DNA of 64,000 bases, taken from the NCBI GenBank assembly GCA_000467715.1, contig AJFK01000627.1, positions 1 to 64,000 on the forward strand, written 5' to 3'. The position numbers and the translations under genes were made by a program. Each line of letters starts with the position of its first letter. The first letter of the stretch is position 1. A model generated the notes under the pieces. That model searched no databases. It was not told the DNA's origin and saw nothing but the letters and a program-made list of their open reading frames with translations. The DNA is from Hysterium pulicare CBS 123377. Taxonomy: Eukaryota; Ascomycota; Dothideomycetes; Hysteriales; Hysteriaceae. Of this stretch, positions 58,150 to 64,000 are shown in pieces.

Positions 58150-59587
58150 TTAATCCTCAAAGTCGAAAGGAGAGCTGTAGCTACTACCAAAATATATCCG
58201 ACGACGCCTACTACTGCTCAAGGCTTTACAAGATGTTGAGCAAGTACAGATAGGAGGGCTACAACTCATGTTAGCCGGCTGCGTTCATGTTCTAGGAGTA
58301 TCGATTTACTTACAGACTCGACGTCGGTGTGTTTAGAATAGCCTTGATATCCTCCGACTCATCGTAGTGTAATCCAGCTCTCTCGTCCGCGAAGATACGC
58401 TCCCACTTCTCCCGTACGCTGTGTTTAACGTATCCGGCAATGCTGATGCGTCGAATGTGCTGGATGTGCTGTTTAGCTAACGTCAAGATCCAGTCTGTGG
58501 TTACTTTCGAGCACGAGAACTCTGGGAACCACTGGTCAGGATCGTTGCGGTAAAAGCTCCAAGGGTCTTCCTCCGACCCATTGTTAGGATCCCGGAACCG
58601 GAGTTCAAGGGTGGTGAGGTTTGGAAGCTTCTTGAATCCGTCGCAAGCCAGTGAGCTGTAAGCTCGGAGACGACCGTTCTCATCTACCCTGTAGCCGAAG
58701 AATTTAAAGTATTCCACATTCGTCATGCTTAGTTGAATGCGGTTCAATGCATTGTAAGAAATGGTTCCGGCGGCACTCGCAACATCGTAGAATCGATCTC
58801 CTTGGCCGAAGCACTTCCAGGTCTCTTCCCACCCAGCCAGCAGTGCCTCCTTCCGAACTTGTCTGGACACCATCAATATTCTAATATTCGGTGCCGTCAT
58901 CAAGTCATGCTTTTCGGGAGGGGCGCCGTATGATTGCGCGCCCTCATAGCCGTTACCAAAAGCAACTCGCGTGACCATGCGCACATCGTCGAGTCCATTC
59001 TCAATGGGCACTCTATCGGTACACGGATAAATGTTGGGTCCGATAACATGCTTGAAAATACATAGCCGGAGCTCGGTTGGGAGGTTCATGATCGGGAAGA
59101 CTTGTCCATTTGTGGACCACCATCGCTTCTGCGCCTGATATCCCCGCCGTCCCGTTAGCTCTGCATAGGGAAGCGTCAATGTCCTAATCCAATCTTCCAA
59201 AGGCACCCATTTGCTAGCAGTTCGCACACGGAGACGATTCATAAGAGGCTCCATCAAACCAACCCCGGGTACGACGCAAAGAGGAACTGTCCTAATTATG
59301 TCTACATTCTCCTCTCCTTTCGCGATGAATGTATACATCTTGACCTCGTCGGTAGAACCTGGGATAAATGACAAGGGAGGAACTTGAGTGGCATTCTTCA
59401 CTCGAAGATTTGCTGCGAAACCAGAAACAGACTCCTTTCTAAGGGTTCGAAGAAAGTCGATGATGACTTGAATGACCAGATCATTCTGGCGGCATGGGGC
59501 AGGCTGATCCGGAGGCGATAGTATTGCTGCGAATTGCTCGCAAAAGTCCTTCGGAGAATCGTACCAAGGCATGTAATTGAAACCCAT
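58150..59587 (-). CDS. F-box/2EXR-like protein 2
   Basis: The main exon runs from 59587 to 58314. The frame would stop right after that, at 58310, but the stop overlaps a perfect GTAAGT donor. With an intron 58265-58313 a second exon to 58150 adds a Cys-rich tail (SPPICTCSTSCKALSSSRRRR, ending FDFED), giving 462 aa. The body shows FPIMNLPTELRLCIFKHVIG, ALNRIQLSMTNVEYFKFFGY, LPNLTTLELRFRD and VREKWERIFADERA. These align in order with the neighbour at 56315-57628. The N-terminal 170 residues, before the 2EXR-like part, have no recognised domain. Function unknown. Confidence 0.78.
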
Positions 59588-60782
59588 GTTTTTGTCGGCC
59601 TCGATGGGCTAGGCTGAATAGAGGTTCGTAGCGGTTTGCTTTGGCAGTGCCAGTGGTGGTCCAGGGGAAGTAGTTGTGGAGAAGAAGTCGGGAAGCAGTG
59701 TCTGTAGGCAGGTGGTCTTGCAAAAGTGGTTGGAGGCTGAGACAAGGAAACGGGTTTTGATACTTGGGAACCACTGTGAAATGGTCTATATAAAACTGTG
59801 AATTTCTAACTGGAACTTATATAATCCGTGACTCTTGGAGCACGGCTTCCTCGCCATTCTGCATCCAAAGTGATTGATCATAGCGCGTGAACAGATGAAC
59901 GTGAATGGGATCTAGTTGCAATGCAAGGAGACGTGAAAAGGAAGAAGAATCTTCTCATAAAATACTTATTTACTTTGCCCGGGCAAGCGGATAAGCTAGA
60001 CTATCACGCTCGTTCTGCACTTGTCAACAATGATTGTCTAAGTAAGAGCTATTACTAGTAAGGAAATGAAAGCCGATGGTTGTTAGAAAGCAAGCATCAA
60101 GGAAGACAAACGGCAGTCCATTCAACCTGTGAATTAAACAAAAGGATGCTTGAGGCCTCCAGCGATGTATGAAAGTCGTAATATTTGTCCAAATAATGAT
60201 TTGGTTAGCTCAAACTAACCAGCTTGCGGAAAAATAGGTATAGGTGCAAGAAGGAGTTCCAAGAGCTGTTGATAGTTTAGTAACCCTTGATATAAGGCTT
60301 CTCCTAGCAGCAGTGATGGAAAGAGAATTTCAAAATGAATTGATCAGTCGAGATTCTTTCACTATTCTCTTAGAGCTATTATTAGTAACGCTCTTCCAAT
60401 GTAACGATATCGCATCTGCTATAACGTAAGTCCCACTAAATAGGCTGCTAATCAAGTCAGGGACTTACTGTGAAGCGTTCTGAAGTCTAGATTACCCATG
60501 CAACCTCTCAGACAAGTAGAATGTAGGAGTTAACACCGTCTTGAAAGCGATCAAGGCATGCGAGAAAACAAGGTTATGTTAAGCTTCTGAAACAAGTGTC
60601 CTGGATGCATGACCAAGGCCTTGGCGCCACAGATCGACGTCATGATTGGCCCCCAGAAATAATACTAACTTTCAGCCAGCACATTTTCAACTTTGCTTTT
60701 TCCTGTTTGATTTATTTCTATCATTTTCATCCCTCAGTCTATATCCTTCATGTAACAGCATCACCATCAATATATTGAAAAA
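59588..60782. other. divergent intergenic region
   Basis: About 1.2 kb. A 61-codon frame at 60244-60429 with no ATG start is seen, otherwise nothing. The last 100 bp before 60783 are pyrimidine-rich (CTTTTTCCTGTTTG, TTTCATCCCTCAG), as in leaders of well expressed fungal genes. Confidence 0.45.
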
Positions 60783-62276
60783 ATGGCCTGGTCCCAACTA
60801 GAGCCCACCCCAGCTCACCTCGCCTACCTAACAGTCTCCTTCTTCCTAATAATCTACGCTCTCTTCTCCATCCTCATCCGCAACCGCCTCCACCTCTCCG
60901 AACCCCCCCTGGCAACCCTCTTCGGGATACTCTTCGGGCCCAAAGTCCTCGGCGTCCTAAAGCCCTACGATTGGGGCTTCAAAGACGATGTCGTGCAAGA
61001 ATTCACCAGAGTCATCGTCGGCGTGCAATGTTTCGCCATCGGTCTCGAGCTCCCGCAGAACTATTTCCACCGCCACTGGAGGAGCGTCGCTATGCTGCTA
61101 GGACCCGTCATGGCGTTCGGTTGGCTCATCTGCGCCGTATTCATCGGATTGATTTTCGAAACGGATGTTCCTACTGCTTTAATCATCGCCGCTTGCCTGA
61201 CGCCCACGGATCCCGTGCTCGCTGCCTCCGTCCTATCAAATTCGCAATTTTCGACCCGCGTGCCCAAGCGCATCCGTGAACTTCTGGCCGCGGAATCTGG
61301 CTGCAATGACGGCATCTCCTTTCCCTTCTTGTACATTGGTATCTGCGTTCTAACGCGGCAAACCCCCGGCGGGATAATCAAAAAATGGTTCTTGATCACC
61401 ATCCTCTGGCAATGCATCTTCGGCTCTCTGCTCGGTCTCCTAATTGGCCACATCGCAAACCGCATCTACCGCTTCTCGCACTCCCGAGAACTGATCGGTC
61501 GAGCTTCGTATCTAGTCTTCTATCTCCTCCTCGCAATGTTCTGCATCGGCGTCGCCAGCACGCTCGGCGCCGACGACTTCCTCGTCGCCTTCTGCGCGGG
61601 CGTAGGGTTCCATCATCAAGGCAACTCGCCCACCGCAGACACACGATTACCGGTCGTGATCGATATGTTGTTGAATAGCACCATGTTCGTTTTCTTCGGC
61701 GCCATGATACCTTGGGATTCCTTCTCCGCACTCGACAGTATCACGCCTCTGCGTCTCATCACGTGTCTCATTCTCATCCTTATCTTCCGCCGCTTGCCAA
61801 TCGTCTACCTCCTGTACAGGGTCACACCCGCCATCAAAACCGTCTCCGAGGCATTGTTCTGTGGGCATTTCGGCCCTATGGGCGTTGGGGCGCTCTTCCT
61901 GGCTATGGAAGCTCGTGCACAGCTTGAGACGAGCTCGAATATTCCGTTGCCAAACCCGCCTGACAACATGCCGATCGAGAGGAAGAGGACAGTTGTTTTA
62001 GTATGGCCAATTATCTGCTTTGTGGTATTAGGGAGTACGATGGTGCATGGGTTGAGTACGTTGGTGATTAGTATTGGCGGGCATTTTAGTCGGAAGAAGG
62101 GGGAACGGGCATCGTTGATTGGGGCGGAGAGGGAAGGGTTGGATGGGATGATGTTTGATGAGGAGGAAGATGGAGAACAAGCAGGGGAGGCGAATGGGAA
62201 TGCGGGTACGGAGAGGTATAGGGATGAAAGCGAGGAAGAAGATGAGTTTAGGGGGTTGTTGCATGCGAGGACGTAG
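60783..62276 (+). CDS. plasma-membrane Na+/H+ antiporter (Nha1/Sod2 type)
   Basis: An intronless gene of 497 aa with about 12 hydrophobic spans covering residues 12-430. CLTPTDPVLAASVL and LAAESGCNDGISFPF are the CPA1 ion-site motifs: the Asp of TDP and the Asn-Asp pair. SEPPLATLFGILFGP, VQCFAIGLELP and FCGHFGPMGVGALF also match fungal Nha1. The C-terminal tail is short (about 70 residues, acidic, with EEEDGEQAGEANG), closer in length to fission yeast Sod2 than to budding yeast Nha1. It exports Na+ and sometimes K+ against H+ for salt tolerance and pH balance. The stretch before the ATG is A-rich (TTGAAAAAATGG). Confidence 0.95.
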   Translation: MAWSQLEPTPAHLAYLTVSFFLIIYALFSILIRNRLHLSEPPLATLFGILFGPKVLGVLKPYDWGFKDDVVQEFTRVIVGVQCFAIGLELPQNYFHRHWRSVAMLLGPVMAFGWLICAVFIGLIFETDVPTALIIAACLTPTDPVLAASVLSNSQFSTRVPKRIRELLAAESGCNDGISFPFLYIGICVLTRQTPGGIIKKWFLITILWQCIFGSLLGLLIGHIANRIYRFSHSRELIGRASYLVFYLLLAMFCIGVASTLGADDFLVAFCAGVGFHHQGNSPTADTRLPVVIDMLLNSTMFVFFGAMIPWDSFSALDSITPLRLITCLILILIFRRLPIVYLLYRVTPAIKTVSEALFCGHFGPMGVGALFLAMEARAQLETSSNIPLPNPPDNMPIERKRTVVLVWPIICFVVLGSTMVHGLSTLVISIGGHFSRKKGERASLIGAEREGLDGMMFDEEEDGEQAGEANGNAGTERYRDESEEEDEFRGLLHART

Positions 62277-62557
62277 ATATAGACGATTAAGTATCTTGGA
62301 ATAGAACTCATTGGATTCTCCACTTTTATGAATACATGGTTTCTAAAGGAGAGGTGTTGCTTTGAAGCATCCGTGTTTTTTCTTCTCTCCTTCTTCACTG
62401 CCTTACGGTACTAACGCCGTGCTACTACAGAATAGCCTTGATGCAAACCCAAAAGTCTTCTGCCGTTGTGGCTGATTGTTGATTAAAATACATATTGAGA
62501 ACCCAAAGTTTTCCCCCCTAGTAATGCAATTGCGCCTGTTGTGATTATGTATGTGGT

Positions 62558-63263
62558 TTACGAGCTATCGTCGGGCGGACCGGACAAGATACCGACTCGT
62601 AACCTGTGAGCCTGCGATCAGGGAAAGTAAGTCAGCCATGGAGTCCTAAAAGTGTATTGTTGATGTCCAACATACCGCCGGTAACTTAGGCAAGATGACC
62701 GCAATTGTAGCCAAAAAGTTGATCATGAAATAAGTCAAATCATAGTGTGTGTAATGTGTGCTGATGAGGAACAATATCACAGGCACACTCAGCAAGAATT
62801 TCTTCGCGGGCGTGTATTGGTCGCCGTTGTCGATCTGCTCCCACATGTTGAGGTTGTCGTAGGCCCCGGCGTTGAAGTCAAAGGGAACGCCGCGTACGTA
62901 GTGGAACATGAGGTAGGAGCCGAACATGTAGGATATGTTGGTTAGCGTCCACGAAGTTTCTTGCGACACGCCAGGGATGATATCGAAGAGGATTTTGGCG
63001 AGGAGGATCAGGACGAAGTGGATTGCCCATGCGCCTAGAAATTGAAAGGTAGACATCAGCTGCAGCTCTCAACCTCGGGGGACTTGAAGATGGTTGGTTT
63101 CGGCGGTGGAGCAGTGTGACGCACCCTTCGAATTAACCCATTCCGCATTCAAGTTCGGTAACGCAGACTGGTCACTAATATGCTCCAACGACTCCGCAGG
63201 CTCGGTATACATCAGACTACTGGAGCGTCTCCTCCTTCCATCCTTCGATCCACCGAGGGGCAT
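62558..63263 (-). CDS. ORM1: Orm-family sphingolipid homeostasis protein
   Basis: Three exons (63263-63125, 63034-62676, 62611-62558) with introns of 90 and 64 nt encode 183 aa. The N-terminus GRRRRSSSLMYTEPAE contains consecutive serines after basic residues, the type of site that Ypk1 phosphorylates in yeast Orm proteins. NLNAEWVNSKGAWAIHFVLI is restored by the first splice. GVSQETSWTLTNISYMFG, RGVPFDFNAGAYDNLNMWEQ and PAKKFLLSVPVILFLISTHY define the ORMDL family. The last splice replaces a spurious tail with AHRLRVGILSGPPDDSS, as in other fungal Orm proteins. At the ER, Orm proteins bind and inhibit serine palmitoyltransferase. Confidence 0.95.
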
Positions 63264-63902
63264 TGTTCGGTCTGCAGACGCAGCAGCGGCCAATCGGCGA
63301 GGGTGGGGGTCGCCTGAGAAGGTGAGATGCGGCGTGCGATTGAGGAGTATTGGTGACAGCTTGGCGGTTTGAAGGGGGGTACTACAGGTCGAAGCCTGGG
63401 AACGAGTGTACGGGTTGTTGAGATGGGTTTGAGGAGGACTTTGAAGGAAGAATTAGCTCTACAAGCCCGAGAATGAAGATTAGTATCCAAGGAGTGAGGA
63501 TAGGGCGCGGTAGCGGCGTGTGGGATGCGTACGGGGTGAGCAAGACTTCCGGGGTTGTCCGAGATACGGAGGATAGACTTATGAATAGCTGAGCTACAAT
63601 ATGCTGAGCAGGTATTGCAATGGTGAAGCTGAGTGATGAAGAATGGTGAATGTGGGTGAGTGCGGCGTGGGCAGCGTGGGCAGCGTGTGCTCCTTATGGG
63701 GGGGTGGTTGCTAGTGTTCTAGCGGAGGCAGTAAGGCCAAATGTCACGTCGCCAAGTGAGGTTTGGATGCGTTCACGATGCGCAAAGCCCACGACGCGAT
63801 CAGAGCTCGCCTTGCATCGTGACCTGGGCCAACATCACGCTTCTGGCCTCAACACCGAAACACGTCCATCTCTCTCGACCCTCCACTCCCATCATTGTCG
63901 CC
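63264..63902. other. shared upstream region of the ORM gene and the edge gene
   Basis: About 640 bp of bidirectional intergenic DNA. The ORM frame remains open upstream to 63293 without another ATG. A GCGTGGGCAGC direct repeat occurs at about 63665-63687. No gene was seen. Confidence 0.45.
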
Positions 63903-64000
63903 ATGGCCGAATCTTCTATGCGATCTAACACAGAAGGGGCATACCCGAGAGCTCCGAGCGATTACAACGAGACTGCAAAGGAACCCTCCCACAACAGCAT
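63903..64000 (+). CDS. 5' end of a gene cut by the window edge
   Basis: An ATG in a strong GTCGCCATGGCC context opens a frame that runs to the end of the window (32 complete codons: MAESSMRSNTEGAYPRAPSD, then Thr/Lys/Ser-rich). A pyrimidine-rich leader (CCATCTCTCTCGACCCTCCACTCCC) precedes it. The visible part is a polar, disordered N-terminus and does not identify the product. Confidence 0.6.
   Translation, partial: MAESSMRSNTEGAYPRAPSDYNETAKEPSHNS

Overview
The window reads as nuclear DNA of a filamentous ascomycete (Pezizomycotina). Genes lie on both strands and are short and compact. Most carry zero to six introns of about 46-110 nt with GTANGN-type donors and CTAAC or CTGAC-like branch sites. 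The gene set (Spb4, Ctu1/Ncs6, Alg13, Orm, Dgk1, mitochondrial SerRS, mS35, an Ndufaf2-like factor, a bicupin oxalate decarboxylase, 2EXR-like proteins) is typical of that group. A leotiomycete (Helotiales-like) host is my guess; I cannot test it without a search.

Layout. 1-1429: no secure gene. 1430-3531: Kelch-repeat single-pass membrane protein (+). 4752-6755: DEAD-box helicase Spb4 (-), divergent from the CTP-dependent diacylglycerol kinase Dgk1 at 7553-8759 (+). 9530-9800: AT-rich patch, followed by a small basic ORF at 9938. 10307-11820: BTB/POZ protein (-). 12662-14218: mitochondrial seryl-tRNA synthetase (-), divergent from a two-CxxC orphan protein at 14429 (+). 16398-17608: TLC-domain membrane protein (+). 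18030-20126: secreted type B carboxylesterase (-). 21743-22990: secreted isochorismatase-like hydrolase with seven exons (+). 23239-23972: Mg-dependent phosphatase-1 family protein (-). 24575-27178: LRR protein with an in-frame 60-bp minisatellite (-). 28499-31355: secreted GH31 alpha-glucosidase (+). 32180-33526: tRNA thiolase Ctu1 (-), divergent from a GNAT protein at 34102 (+). 35586-37610: secreted S28 serine peptidase (+). 37964-39867: two tandem orphan ORFs that look like diverged paralogs (-). 39868-47413: gene-poor block holding only one two-TM protein (43827-44871, -). 47414-48948: bicupin oxalate decarboxylase (-). 50206-50952: Alg13 (-), divergent from mS35 at 51107 (+). 52661-54763: CH-domain/calponin-repeat cytoskeletal protein (-), divergent from an Ndufaf2-like complex I assembly factor at 55085 (+). 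56315-57628 (+) and 58150-59587 (-): convergent pair of related F-box/2EXR-like proteins. 60783-62276: Na+/H+ antiporter (+). 62558-63263: Orm sphingolipid regulator (-). 63903 onward: 5' end of a gene that runs off the window.

There is no obvious biosynthetic cluster, defence island, CRISPR array or intact mobile element. Most genes are unlinked housekeeping functions (translation and tRNA modification, mitochondrial biogenesis, lipid regulation) mixed with secreted enzymes (GH31, S28, carboxylesterase, oxalate decarboxylase, isochorismatase-like). Novelty is most likely in the two unrecognised paralog pairs (37964-39867 and 56315-59587), the two-TM protein with a 10-nt first coding exon, the CxxC orphan at 14429, and the expanding repeat in the LRR protein.

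Exon joins were worked out by hand from reading frames and splice motifs. Sums of exon lengths were checked to be divisible by three.
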